The notes under the pieces: generated by a model
What the model was told of the DNA's origin: nothing
The model's database searches: none
What the model saw: the letters and a program-made list of their open reading frames with translations, nothing else
Shown: one piece after another, positions 15,590 through 23,334 of the stretch
Layout of the letters: every line of letters begins with the position of its first letter
How positions within the stretch are numbered: position 1 is the first letter of the stretch
NCBI GenBank assembly: GCA_026415495.1
Contig: JAOAGZ010000020.1
Coordinates: 1 to 34,390 of the forward strand
DNA from: Eximiradius proteiniborus
Lineage (GTDB): Bacteria > Bacteroidota > Ignavibacteria > Kapaibacteriales > UBA2268
Direction: 5' to 3'
Length of the DNA: 34,390 nucleotides
Position numbers and translations under genes: made by a program

Positions 15590-17518
15590 ATGAAAAATTA
15601 CAAATATTTATTAAAAATAAATTCACCGGCAGACCTCAAAACTATTCCACTGGATGAACTTCCGGTTGTTTGTGATGAAGTTCGGGATTTTATGATAGAT
15701 ACTATCACAAAAACTGGCGGGCATTTCGGTGCTGGTCTCGGTGTTGTTGAACTCACTGTTGCACTTCATTATGTTTTTGATACTCCTTCGGACAAAATTG
15801 TCTTTGATGTCGGGCATCAGGGCTATCCTCATAAAATTCTTACAGGTCGCCGTGATACCCTTCACACAATTCGCCAAAAAGGTGGTCTTTCGGGTTTTAT
15901 CAAGCCATCTGAGTCTGAATACGATGCTTTCGGTGTTGGGCACGCCAGCACAAGTATCTCAGCAGCATTAGGTATTGCTACTGCTCGCGACTTAAAGGGA
16001 GAAAATTACAAAGTTGCGGCTGTCATAGGTGATGGTTCTATGACTGGTGGACTTGCTTTTGAAGCAATGAATAATGCAGGCGTCCAAAAAAAAGATATTA
16101 TTGTTATTCTCAATGATAATAATATGTCTATCGATGCCAATGTTTCTGCCTTTTCTAATTATTTTAATGAGATTTTTGCTTCTTCTACTGTACAATCTAT
16201 CCGAAAAAATGTTTGGGATTTGGCAGGAAAACTCGATTCATTCGGTGATAGGCTACGAAAATTGGCTGGACGTATAGAAGAAGGTATGAAAGCTATCATC
16301 ACACCGGGCGCTTTGTTCGAAGCATTTGGCTTTACTTACTTTGGTCCATTTAATGGACATAATGTTATAAAACTTGTCAAAATACTTAGATTAATAAAAG
16401 ATCTTAAAGGTCCTATTTTCCTCCACGTAATGACACAGAAAGGAAAAGGATATGGTCCAGCTGAATGTGATATCCATAATCTGCACGCTATCGGCAAAAT
16501 AGACAAAGAAACCGGTAAATCTCTTTCCGAGAAACCAAATATTCCGCTTTATCAGGATGTTTTTGGCGACACAATGGTAGAACTCTGTAAGCAAAACAAA
16601 AACATTATTGCAATTACTGCTGCAATGTGCGAAGGAACCGGTCTCGACAAATTAAAAAATGTTATGCCAGAACGTGTTATTGACGTTGGTATTGCCGAAG
16701 GGCACGCCGTTACCTTTGCAGCTGGATTAGCTATACAGGGAGTTATACCAGTTGTTGCTATTTATTCATCTTTTTTGCAACGAGCCTACGACAATATTAT
16801 TCACGATGTGGCTCTTCAAAACTTAAAGGTAATTTTTGCTATCGATAGAGCAGGTCTTGTCGGTGCCGATGGTCCAACTCATCACGGCGTATTTGACATT
16901 TCTTACTTGCGAACAATTCCTCATCAAATTATTGCTGCCCCAAAAGATGAACAAGAATTGCGAGATATGCTCTTCTCCGCTATTTACCACTATCCGAATG
17001 CTTCTATTGCAATTCGATATCCTCGTGGCTATGCCCAAGGTATTCCTGTTACTCAAATGAAACATATTCCATTGGGTAAATCTGAAATCATAAAAGATGG
17101 AAACAATCTTGCAATAATTGCATTCGGGAAAATGGTTAGCTACGCACTTAAAGCTGCTGAATTACTCGAAAAAGAAGGAATATCAGCATCCGTAATAAAT
17201 GCACGATTTGCAAAACCTCTCGATGAAGATATGCTAAAAGATGTTCTCAGTCGCTTCGATTATATTGTTACCGTCGAAGAAGGACAAAAAATAGGTGGTT
17301 TTGGGTCTGCTGTACTTGAATTTGCCAACAGTATTTCCTTTAAACCTAATATTCTTGTATTAGGCATCGAAGATGAATTTATTGAGCACGGCACCCAGGA
17401 AGAATTATTAGAAGAAATCGGTTTGGACGAAAAAGGTATTTTTAAGCAAGTGATTGATTTTTTAGAGCAAAATCACTTGTTTGCTCAAAACGATAAATAT
17501 TATTTTGCCAAAAAATAA
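15590..17518 (+). CDS. dxs: 1-deoxy-D-xylulose-5-phosphate synthase
   Basis: 642 aa, close to the family's usual ~620-640. It condenses pyruvate and glyceraldehyde 3-phosphate with thiamine diphosphate, the first step of the MEP isoprenoid pathway. Visible motifs: INSPADLK at the N-terminus, DVGHQGYPHKILTGR, the thiamine-binding GDGSMTGG followed by NDNNMSID, TQKGKGYGPAE, the catalytic Glu in IAEGHAVTFAAGLA, and DRAGLVGADGPTHHGVFD. The C-terminal transketolase domain is complete (VTVEEGQKIGGFGSAV). The ATG at 15590 is preferred over the TTG at 15578, since the family begins just before the SPADLK motif. The ribosome-binding site is weak. The product could feed the HpnE-related isoprenoid pathway encoded downstream. 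Confidence 0.97.
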   Translation: MKNYKYLLKINSPADLKTIPLDELPVVCDEVRDFMIDTITKTGGHFGAGLGVVELTVALHYVFDTPSDKIVFDVGHQGYPHKILTGRRDTLHTIRQKGGLSGFIKPSESEYDAFGVGHASTSISAALGIATARDLKGENYKVAAVIGDGSMTGGLAFEAMNNAGVQKKDIIVILNDNNMSIDANVSAFSNYFNEIFASSTVQSIRKNVWDLAGKLDSFGDRLRKLAGRIEEGMKAIITPGALFEAFGFTYFGPFNGHNVIKLVKILRLIKDLKGPIFLHVMTQKGKGYGPAECDIHNLHAIGKIDKETGKSLSEKPNIPLYQDVFGDTMVELCKQNKNIIAITAAMCEGTGLDKLKNVMPERVIDVGIAEGHAVTFAAGLAIQGVIPVVAIYSSFLQRAYDNIIHDVALQNLKVIFAIDRAGLVGADGPTHHGVFDISYLRTIPHQIIAAPKDEQELRDMLFSAIYHYPNASIAIRYPRGYAQGIPVTQMKHIPLGKSEIIKDGNNLAIIAFGKMVSYALKAAELLEKEGISASVINARFAKPLDEDMLKDVLSRFDYIVTVEEGQKIGGFGSAVLEFANSISFKPNILVLGIEDEFIEHGTQEELLEEIGLDEKGIFKQVIDFLEQNHLFAQNDKYYFAKK

Positions 17519-17526
17519 AAAAATGT

Positions 17527-17557
17527 TTTGCTATTTTATATTTATTCTTTAATTTTG
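17527..17557 (+). promoter_or_regulatory. Bacteroidota-type promoter for tRNA-Lys
   Basis: TTTG (17527-17530), a 19-base spacer, then TAATTTTG (17550-17557). This is a full match to the Bacteroidota primary-sigma pattern TTTG-N19-TAnnTTTG. The predicted start is around 17563-17565, about 34 bases before the tRNA. The -33 box begins 9 bases after the dxs stop. Confidence 0.7.
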
Positions 17558-17562
17558 TACTC

Positions 17563-17589
17563 TATTTTATTGTGAACAACAATAAAATA
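17563..17589 (+). repeat. 11-bp perfect inverted repeat in the tRNA-Lys leader
   Basis: TATTTTATTGT (17563-17573), loop GAACA, then ACAATAAAATA (17579-17589), a perfect 11-bp dyad. It begins at the predicted transcription start and ends 8 bases before the tRNA. No U-tract follows on either strand, so it is not a standard terminator. It could be an operator, a leader hairpin, or an AT-rich coincidence. Confidence 0.6.
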
Positions 17590-17597
17590 CAAAAAAA

Positions 17598-17670
17598 GAC
17601 CCCGTAGCTCAGGCGGTAGAGCATTTGACTTTTAATCAAAGGGTCGCGCGTTCGAGTCGCGCCGGGGTCA
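17598..17670 (+). tRNA. tRNA-Lys(UUU)
   Basis: 73 nt, full cloverleaf. The acceptor stem GACCCCG pairs with CGGGGTC and the discriminator base is A. The D stem is GCTC/GAGC. The anticodon stem TTTGA/TCAAA holds the loop CTTTTAA with anticodon TTT. The T arm is GCGCG-TTCGAGT-CGCGC. CCA is not encoded and must be added enzymatically. A strong terminator follows at once, so it is probably a single-gene transcript. Confidence 0.97.
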
Positions 17671-17673
17671 CAC

Positions 17674-17702
17674 AAAAGCCTTGATTGTCGCAAGGCTTTT
17701 TT
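17674..17702 (+). terminator. Rho-independent terminator after tRNA-Lys
   Basis: AAAAGCCTTG (17674-17683) and CAAGGCTTTT (17691-17700) form a perfect 10-bp stem with loop ATTGTCG and a T run through 17702. It separates tRNA-Lys from the promoter of tRNA-Gln. Confidence 0.9.
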
Positions 17703-17740
17703 GATGAAATCGTTCATTGATAATTTGTGGCAAATTTTTA

Positions 17741-17772
17741 TTTGCATAAAATAAAAAAAAACAATAATTTTG
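17741..17772 (+). promoter_or_regulatory. Bacteroidota-type promoter for tRNA-Gln/prs/rplY
   Basis: TTTG (17741-17744), a 20-base spacer, then TAATTTTG (17765-17772), the same -7 box as at tRNA-Lys. The start would lie near 17779, about 15 bases before tRNA-Gln. No separate promoter is seen in the short gap before prs, so this promoter probably also drives prs and the bL25 gene. Confidence 0.65.
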
Positions 17773-17794
17773 TATTCCTAACTTGATGTATGAC

Positions 17795-17866
17795 TGGGAC
17801 GTCGCCAAGCGGTAAGGCACCGGATTTTGGTTCCGGCATTCGTAGGTTCGAATCCTGCCGTCCCAG
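17795..17866 (+). tRNA. tRNA-Gln(UUG)
   Basis: 72 nt. The acceptor stem TGGGACG pairs with CGTCCCA and the discriminator base is G. The anticodon stem CCGGA/TCCGG holds the loop TTTTGGT with anticodon TTG. The T arm is GTAGG-TTCGAAT-CCTGC. CCA is not encoded. It ends 24 bases before prs, so tRNA and mRNA are likely cut from one transcript. Confidence 0.97.
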
Positions 17867-17890
17867 CATTTTTAATTTAAACTGTGTTCT

Positions 17891-18829
17891 ATGCACGATT
17901 TTAAAATAGCATCGGGACGTTCTAACAAGTTGTTAGCTGATAAAGTTGCAAACCACCTCGGATTGGAGCTCTCCGAAACTCTTGTGCGTAATTTTAGCGA
18001 TGGCGAAATCTGGGTTAAATTCAATGATAACGTCCGTGGTGTAGATCTCTTTATTATTCAATCTACTTTTGCTCCTGCTGATAATATCCTCGAACTTCTT
18101 ATGTTGATTGATGCTGCAAAACGTGCTTCTGCTAAACGCGTTACTGCTGTCATTCCTTATTTCGGATATGCCCGGCAGGATAGAAAAGACCAGCCACGAG
18201 TTGCTCTCACAGCTAAACTTATCGCTAACTTACTTGAGCGTGCTGGTGCAGACAGAATTATTACTATTGACCTGCATTCCTCTCAAATACAGGGCTTTTT
18301 CGATATTCCAATGGACCATCTTTATGCTTCGCCGGTTCTTATTCGCCAGCTGAAAAAAAATGGTCTCGAAAATGTTACTTTCGCAGCCCCTGATGTTGGT
18401 GGTGCAAAAACTGCTCGTTCCTATGCAAAGCGTTTCGGTGGCGATTTAGTTCTCGTTGATAAAAGACGTCCCCAGCATAATGTTGCTGAAATTATGCACA
18501 TTATCGGTGATGTCAAGGATAAAAATGTTGTGATTGTCGATGATATGATTGATACAGGCACCACATTCGTTAATTGTGCAGAAGCTCTGATGGATAAAGG
18601 AGCCTTGCATATTATTGGTGTTTGTGTCCATCCTGTCCTTTCTGGGAATGCTTTGGATAAAATTGATGCTTCAAATGCTGTTTCTAAAGTTTTGGTTACT
18701 GATACTATTCCTCTAAAACGTCATTCCGACAAAATCGAAATAGTGTCTGTTGCTGAACTACTTGCCGAAGCTATCATTAGAACTCACGACAACCGTTCTA
18801 TTAGTTCACTGTTTGAAATTGAAAGATAA
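17891..18829 (+). CDS. prs: Ribose-phosphate pyrophosphokinase (PRPP synthetase)
   Basis: 312 aa, the normal length for class I PRPP synthetase. It makes phosphoribosyl pyrophosphate from ribose 5-phosphate and ATP for purine, pyrimidine, NAD, His and Trp synthesis. Seen: NFSDGEIWVKFNDNVRG near the N-terminus, PYFGYARQDRKDQPR, metal-binding IDLHSSQIQGFFD, the flexible-loop Lys/Arg LVDKRRP, and the PRPP-binding loop VIVDDMIDTGTT. The ATG at 17891 has no clear Shine-Dalgarno. It lies between tRNA-Gln and the bL25 gene; prs next to ctc/rplY is a common bacterial arrangement. Confidence 0.97.
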   Translation: MHDFKIASGRSNKLLADKVANHLGLELSETLVRNFSDGEIWVKFNDNVRGVDLFIIQSTFAPADNILELLMLIDAAKRASAKRVTAVIPYFGYARQDRKDQPRVALTAKLIANLLERAGADRIITIDLHSSQIQGFFDIPMDHLYASPVLIRQLKKNGLENVTFAAPDVGGAKTARSYAKRFGGDLVLVDKRRPQHNVAEIMHIIGDVKDKNVVIVDDMIDTGTTFVNCAEALMDKGALHIIGVCVHPVLSGNALDKIDASNAVSKVLVTDTIPLKRHSDKIEIVSVAELLAEAIIRTHDNRSISSLFEIER

Positions 18830-18850
18830 ATTTTATAAATGAGGTTCATT

Positions 18851-19429
18851 ATGAAAGAAGTTGTTCTTAAAGTTAAAAAAAGAGAAGTTGGGAAGCAAAG
18901 CCTTAATAAAATTCGTAAAGAAGGTCTTATCCCAGGCGTTTACTATATCAATGGCGAACCAGGCATTCCTGTTGCTACTGATTTCCTTTCACTTCGCAAC
19001 ATAGTTTATACTTCCTCTACTAAATTGATTAAACTTCAAATTGAAGGCGAAGAGCAAACAAAAGATTGCGTTCTAAAAGATATAAAATTCCACCCGGTTT
19101 CTGACCAAATACTACATTTCGACCTTCTTGGGCTTAATCCTGAGAAAAAACTTACTGTCGAAGTTCCAGTTGTTGTTAAAGGTCAGTCTGTTGGCGTTCG
19201 TAAAGGTGGGAAATTACAGCAATCCTTGCATAAAGTTACTATTAAATGCTTGCCAAAGTATTTAGTAGATGCTCTTGAAGTAGATGTAACAAATCTTGAT
19301 TTAGGAAAATCTCTTCATATTCGCGATTTGTCTTTGGAAGGAATTGAATTCGTTGTTCCCGGCGATACAATCATCGTCGTTTGCAAAGTTCCTCGTGGCG
19401 TGCAGATCGGTGCAGAAGCAAATGCATAA
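18851..19429 (+). CDS. rplY: 50S ribosomal protein bL25 (Ctc/TL5 family)
   Basis: 192 aa, the long two-domain CTC/TL5 form, which binds 5S rRNA; E. coli L25 is only about 94 aa. The N-terminal RNA-binding domain shows KREVGKQSLNKIRKEGLIPG and KFHPVSDQILHFDLL. The C-terminal beta domain carries VEVPVVVKGQSVGVRKGG and PGDTIIVVCKVPR. An in-frame ATG at 18839 exists. GAGG (18841-18844), 6 bases before the ATG at 18851, is the only good ribosome-binding site and decides the start. The gene is co-oriented with prs, 21 bp downstream, and is closed by a terminator. Confidence 0.94.
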   Translation: MKEVVLKVKKREVGKQSLNKIRKEGLIPGVYYINGEPGIPVATDFLSLRNIVYTSSTKLIKLQIEGEEQTKDCVLKDIKFHPVSDQILHFDLLGLNPEKKLTVEVPVVVKGQSVGVRKGGKLQQSLHKVTIKCLPKYLVDALEVDVTNLDLGKSLHIRDLSLEGIEFVVPGDTIIVVCKVPRGVQIGAEANA

Positions 19430-19448
19430 TCTAATGTTTTCGATATAA

Positions 19449-19482
19449 AAAAAACGCCTTGAATTTCTCAAGGCGTTTTTTT
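19449..19482. terminator. Bidirectional terminator between rplY and a small barrel-protein gene
   Basis: ACGCCTTGA (19454-19462) and TCAAGGCGT (19468-19476) form a perfect stem around loop ATTTC. A-runs on the left and T-runs on the right give a U-tract on both strands. It therefore serves the plus-strand prs/rplY transcript and the minus-strand gene ending at 19481. Confidence 0.88.
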
Positions 19483-20026
19483 ATATTCCAACCCCAAATC
19501 CTATTCCATACACTAATCCAACTTTACTTCCTACTATATCTGCGTTTATCGTTGGGGAAATCGAAAAATTTTGCAAATGAAATGTGTAGTTCCCTCCAAA
19601 TCTCAACAAAAATTTTACTTTGCTTGTTGAATGTATTTCATCAATAATATCAGTTTGTAATTCTCTATAAATAATTGACGGAGCTATGTGAAATTGCACT
19701 TCCTGCCAAGGCTTAATGTTAAACGTTCCTCCAAAAATTGCTTCTGTATGCTTTCCGAACGCTCCTTCAATAAATCCACCAACACCAATCATTGTTCCCG
19801 TGTTGCTGAAATAATATGTATAATCTATACCTGTGGAAAAACTTATCTCACCGTTATTCAGGCTTGACAATGCTCCTAAAAATAACCCTAAGTGATGGTT
19901 ATAATTATGCTGTTCTTCTGTCTCTCCATCTTCAATTACTTCGAACCAATTATCCTGTGCACATAATTTATTAGAAATCACTGTAAATAAAATTATATAC
20001 ATTATAATGAATAATCCTTTTTTCAT
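19481..20026 (-). CDS. Small secreted beta-barrel-like protein of unknown function
   Basis: 181 aa. Signal peptide MKKGLFIIMYIILFTVISNK ending near LCAQ. The rest is rich in Gly and aromatics in alternating beta patterns (HLGLFLGALSS, IGVGGFIEGAFGKH, AIFGGTFNIKPWQE) and ends FGVGI, suggesting a short outer-membrane barrel. I do not recognise the family. The open frame reaches back to 20173, but that would overlap the divergent HpnE-like gene. The ATG at 20026 gives the signal peptide and has GGAAAG about 6 bases upstream, so it is the chosen start. It stands alone, divergent from the gene at 20087. Confidence 0.75.
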   Translation of the reverse strand: MKKGLFIIMYIILFTVISNKLCAQDNWFEVIEDGETEEQHNYNHHLGLFLGALSSLNNGEISFSTGIDYTYYFSNTGTMIGVGGFIEGAFGKHTEAIFGGTFNIKPWQEVQFHIAPSIIYRELQTDIIDEIHSTSKVKFLLRFGGNYTFHLQNFSISPTINADIVGSKVGLVYGIGFGVGI

Positions 20027-20086
20027 TACTACTTTCCATTTAATCCAAAAATCACTATTTTTATAACAAAGTTTATACCAATTTTT

Positions 20087-21406
20087 ATGAAAAGAAAAGT
20101 AATAATTGTCGGTGCTGGAGTTTCCGGAATTAATGCTGCCGTCCATCTTGCAAAAGCCGGAATAGAAGTTCAATTATTTGAAGCAAAAAAAAATATTGGT
20201 GGCAGATTCTTCTCTTTTACCGACCCTACTACTGGAAACATTATTGATAACGGACAGCATATTTTTATTGGAGCATACAATAATTTTTTTGACTTACTTC
20301 GCAATTTAAATACTTTCAATTTTGTGAAAGCCCAATCCAATTTCGAAATTAATTATTTTGACGACAAAGGTTCTGCAAAGCTGGCGACAAATCTATCAAG
20401 CGGGAAATTGCCTCTGGCTCTTGCATTGCTAACATTTCGAAAACTTGATTTTAAATCTAAAGTTTCTATTATTAAGATGATTTTAAAAATACATAAAATT
20501 CATATTCCAGCCGAAATTAGTTGTCAGGATTTTTTATTCCAAAACGGTCAAACAAATTTAGCAATTAAATACTTCTGGGAGCCATTAATTTTAGCCACTT
20601 TGAACCAGTCTGTCGAAAAATCGCCAGCAAGTCTTTTCGTAGAAGTTATTAAAATTATGTTCAAAAGCGTTCATAATGCCAAAATTTATTTCTCTACCGT
20701 GCCTTTAATTAGATTATTGGAGCCTGTGGATGATTTTTTAAAGACTTACAATTCTGATATTTATACAAACACTGAAATAGTCAAATTAGATGTGAGTAAA
20801 AAAATAATTACAAATTGTATAGACAAAATGGGTGATATTTTTTCTGCTGATGCTTTTATTCTTGCCCTTCCGTTTGATAGATTAGCGAAAATATTTAACA
20901 ATAGTGGAATTAATGATGATTTCAAGTCCTTTTTTAATTTTTCACCAATTATTTCATTTTACTTTTGGTCAAAAAGTAAAATAGATTGTTCCGAGATTAA
21001 TGCTATGATTGGAACAAAATCTCATTGGCTTTTCAATTTGTCTGAAATATCAAATGCTGTCAATCCAAAATATTATCTTTATACGATTACTATTAGTAAT
21101 GCTTTAGAAATGAATAATATGAGCCATTCCGAAATTTCTCAAATGATTATTGACGAACTGACCTACCTTGGGCTTATCAGCAAATCCACAGATATTATTC
21201 ATTCCAGACTTATTTTCGACAAAAAAGCAACTGTTTCAATAGATATAAACAATTTCGATAAAAGACTACCGATTGAAACGGCTTATGATAATCTTTTTAT
21301 TTGTGGCGATTGGGTAAATACCTCTCTTCCTGCTACTCTCGAAAGTGCTGCATTAAGTGGAAGGCTTGCCGCTGAAAAAGTAATTAATTATTTCAAAAGT
21401 AGTTAG
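20087..21406 (+). CDS. hpnE: HpnE-like FAD-dependent hydroxysqualene dehydroxylase / squalene-associated oxidoreductase
   Basis: 439 aa, amine-oxidase/phytoene-desaturase superfamily. The N-terminal Rossmann motif VGAGVSGINAA (8-18) binds FAD, with Glu at the end of the next strand (LFEAKKNIGGR). The phrase IDNGQHIFIGAYNNFFDLL resembles the HpnE branch rather than carotenoid desaturases. The C-terminal FAD motif is FICGDWVNTSLPATLESAALSG. HpnE reduces hydroxysqualene to squalene together with HpnC and HpnD, for hopanoids or other triterpenes. Neither partner is in this window, so the exact substrate is inference. It leads a tight run into the shikimate genes; the gap to aroD is 7 bases. A weak promoter-like pair, TTTC (20033) and TATTTTTA (20056), precedes it. 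Confidence 0.75.
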   Translation: MKRKVIIVGAGVSGINAAVHLAKAGIEVQLFEAKKNIGGRFFSFTDPTTGNIIDNGQHIFIGAYNNFFDLLRNLNTFNFVKAQSNFEINYFDDKGSAKLATNLSSGKLPLALALLTFRKLDFKSKVSIIKMILKIHKIHIPAEISCQDFLFQNGQTNLAIKYFWEPLILATLNQSVEKSPASLFVEVIKIMFKSVHNAKIYFSTVPLIRLLEPVDDFLKTYNSDIYTNTEIVKLDVSKKIITNCIDKMGDIFSADAFILALPFDRLAKIFNNSGINDDFKSFFNFSPIISFYFWSKSKIDCSEINAMIGTKSHWLFNLSEISNAVNPKYYLYTITISNALEMNNMSHSEISQMIIDELTYLGLISKSTDIIHSRLIFDKKATVSIDINNFDKRLPIETAYDNLFICGDWVNTSLPATLESAALSGRLAAEKVINYFKSS

Positions 21407-21413
21407 AATTCAT

Positions 21414-22037
21414 ATGTCAAGTCATACAATTAAATACTGCATCAGCATCTCGAATACTAATTCTGTCTCGGAAATAGTAAAGTTCATTCCAAAAGGAAGC
21501 TTTATTGAATACAGGCTCGATACTGCATTTTCTCTTGATGATATTAAAAGAGTAATAGAAAATTATGAATGTATTATTTCACCAAAAATTGTTATTGACT
21601 TAAACGAAATAAAAAAAATTATTGCACTATCTCCTGATTATATTGATATTGATTTATTATCTTTTGAAAGTAATCTTTTTGAACTAATAAACTATTCAGT
21701 AATATACAACGTCAAATCAATTGTTTCTTTTCATTTGCCAAAAGAAATATTTAATATTAAGTATATTGAATCATTGATTAGAAAAATGTTGAGTTTTTGC
21801 CCTGATTATATCAAACTTGTGTTTAATCCCGAAAATTTGCTTGAAACAAATCAATTATTAAATTTTTACGATATTTTCCCAAATCATAAATTACTGCTTT
21901 TTGGAATGGGGCAAGAACTTAAATATACACGTTTGGAAGCAATAAAAAAAGGTTCTCCGTTTATGTATGTTTCCCATCCTGCTTTTGGGGAAACTGCCCC
22001 TGGACAATTTTCTCTTGATGAGATTAAAAAGGTGTAA
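21414..22037 (+). CDS. aroD: Type I 3-dehydroquinate dehydratase
   Basis: 207 aa, short for type I enzymes (about 220-250). It dehydrates 3-dehydroquinate through a Schiff-base Lys. Key sites can be matched: FIEYRLD (31-36) for substrate contacts, catalytic His107 in SIVSFHLP, Schiff-base Lys134 in DYIKLVFNPEN, FGMG (163-166), and the C-terminal APGQ loop (195-198). The overall sequence is divergent and very AT-rich, but these residues are in the expected order. The gene lies 7 bases after hpnE, and its TAA is one base before the aroE-aroK ATG. Confidence 0.85.
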   Translation: MSSHTIKYCISISNTNSVSEIVKFIPKGSFIEYRLDTAFSLDDIKRVIENYECIISPKIVIDLNEIKKIIALSPDYIDIDLLSFESNLFELINYSVIYNVKSIVSFHLPKEIFNIKYIESLIRKMLSFCPDYIKLVFNPENLLETNQLLNFYDIFPNHKLLLFGMGQELKYTRLEAIKKGSPFMYVSHPAFGETAPGQFSLDEIKKV

Positions 22038-22038
22038 T

Positions 22039-23334
22039 ATGAGAAAATTTGCTGTTATTGGAAATCCGATTATCAATAGTGCTAGCCCAATAATTTATAA
22101 TCACTTGTTCAAAATCAATAATTTAGATGCCTATTATTCAAGATTGCTTGTTACTGATATTAAAAATGGGTTGGAAACCTTTAATTTGCTTAAGCTCGAT
22201 GCTGTTAATGTAACTATGCCTTACAAACAATTAGTCTATGGTTGGGTTGATTATCCGGACGAAATTTCAAAAATTACCGAAACTTGCAATACTCTTATTT
22301 TCAAAGAGCGAATTTTTGGCTATAATACTGATTATAAAGCCACTTACGATGCACTTCACAAAATCAATATCGATTCGCTTTCTGATATTCTGGTCATTGG
22401 TGCAGGTAGCACGGCTATTACGGTTGTGGACATCTTAAGTAAACTAAATAAAAAAATCGATATTGTCAATAGAACAAAAGAAAACGTCAATATTATTTGT
22501 AGTTTTTACGATAATGTGCAAATAATCAACGAAGATTCTGTTAAAAATAGTTACGACCTGATAATTAATACTGTTTCTGATTTATCTTTTTTCGAACATT
22601 ACTCAGAATTGACAAGTGCTAAGATATTGTTCGATTTTAATTATATGAAAAACCAACTTTGCAAGATTATTCCTAACTGCCAATATTTGATTGATGGCTT
22701 CGAAATTCTAAAAAATCAAGCATTTTATGCTTTTAATCATTTCGCAGATGATATTTTCAATGCGAAAAATGTTCTTTTCGAGGATGAAGAAATCTCTGAC
22801 CTTTTGAGACAAAAGAAAATTAAAAAAGACAATATTTCTTTAATTGGTATGACAAGCGTTGGAAAAACTGAATTTGCTCGTGCTCTGGCTAATGAACTTA
22901 ATTTGGATTATTTTTCAGTTGATGATTTTATCGAAAAACTTGCCGGTAAGTCTATCCCAAAAATATTTGAAGAAGATGGTGAAGACAAATTCCGAAAGAT
23001 AGAATCAGATGCAGTCAAACAAATCAGGTCCCTCAAAAATACAATTATCGATACCGGTGGTGGCTCGTGTATTTTCTCAGAAAATATTGAAACTCTTAAT
23101 TCCAATTCCTTTGTTGTGTTTCTCGCTCGAAAACCTGAACATATTTGGAATGATATTAATACTGAAAATCGTCCAATATTGAAACACGCTAATTATGATG
23201 ATTTCCTAAATATTTTTAACCAAAGACTTGATAATTATTTCAAATGTTCCGATTTAATCTACTCTTTCTCCAAATTCGACATTGCTTTCAATGTTCTTAA
23301 AAATGAATTAAAAAATTACTTAAATGCTGATTAA
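22039..23334 (+). CDS. aroE-aroK: Fused shikimate dehydrogenase - shikimate kinase (AroE-AroK)
   Basis: 431 aa holding two consecutive shikimate-pathway enzymes. Residues 1-~250 are AroE: VIGNPIINSASP (shikimate-binding Ser pair), catalytic Lys63 in NVTMPYK, Asp98 in GYNTDYKA, and NADP-binding IGAGSTA (120-126). Residues ~262-431 are AroK, a P-loop kinase: Walker A GMTSVGKT (270-277), Asp295/Asp296 in VDDFIE, Arg319 in DKFRKIE, Gly-rich DTGGGS (338-343), and lid Arg in NRPIL. AroE reduces 3-dehydroshikimate and AroK phosphorylates the product. The open frame extends to 21967 inside aroD, but the ATG at 22039 with AAAGGTG ahead starts exactly at the AroE fold. The stop overlaps the aroA start by 11 bases. 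Confidence 0.93.
   Translation: MRKFAVIGNPIINSASPIIYNHLFKINNLDAYYSRLLVTDIKNGLETFNLLKLDAVNVTMPYKQLVYGWVDYPDEISKITETCNTLIFKERIFGYNTDYKATYDALHKINIDSLSDILVIGAGSTAITVVDILSKLNKKIDIVNRTKENVNIICSFYDNVQIINEDSVKNSYDLIINTVSDLSFFEHYSELTSAKILFDFNYMKNQLCKIIPNCQYLIDGFEILKNQAFYAFNHFADDIFNAKNVLFEDEEISDLLRQKKIKKDNISLIGMTSVGKTEFARALANELNLDYFSVDDFIEKLAGKSIPKIFEEDGEDKFRKIESDAVKQIRSLKNTIIDTGGGSCIFSENIETLNSNSFVVFLARKPEHIWNDINTENRPILKHANYDDFLNIFNQRLDNYFKCSDLIYSFSKFDIAFNVLKNELKNYLNAD

Noticed and set aside
17562-17747. Minus-strand reading frame of 61 codons across the tRNA-Lys
   Set aside because: It is the complement of a tRNA gene and its terminator, a well-known source of false proteins.
19481-20173. Longer 230-aa form of the small barrel protein
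   Set aside because: The extra N-terminus would overlap the divergent HpnE-like gene and bury the signal peptide; the ATG at 20026 has its own ribosome-binding site.
21967-22038. Longer AroE-AroK start within aroD
   Set aside because: The extension has no AroE homology and lies in another frame of aroD; the ATG at 22039 begins at the fold and has AAAGGTG upstream.
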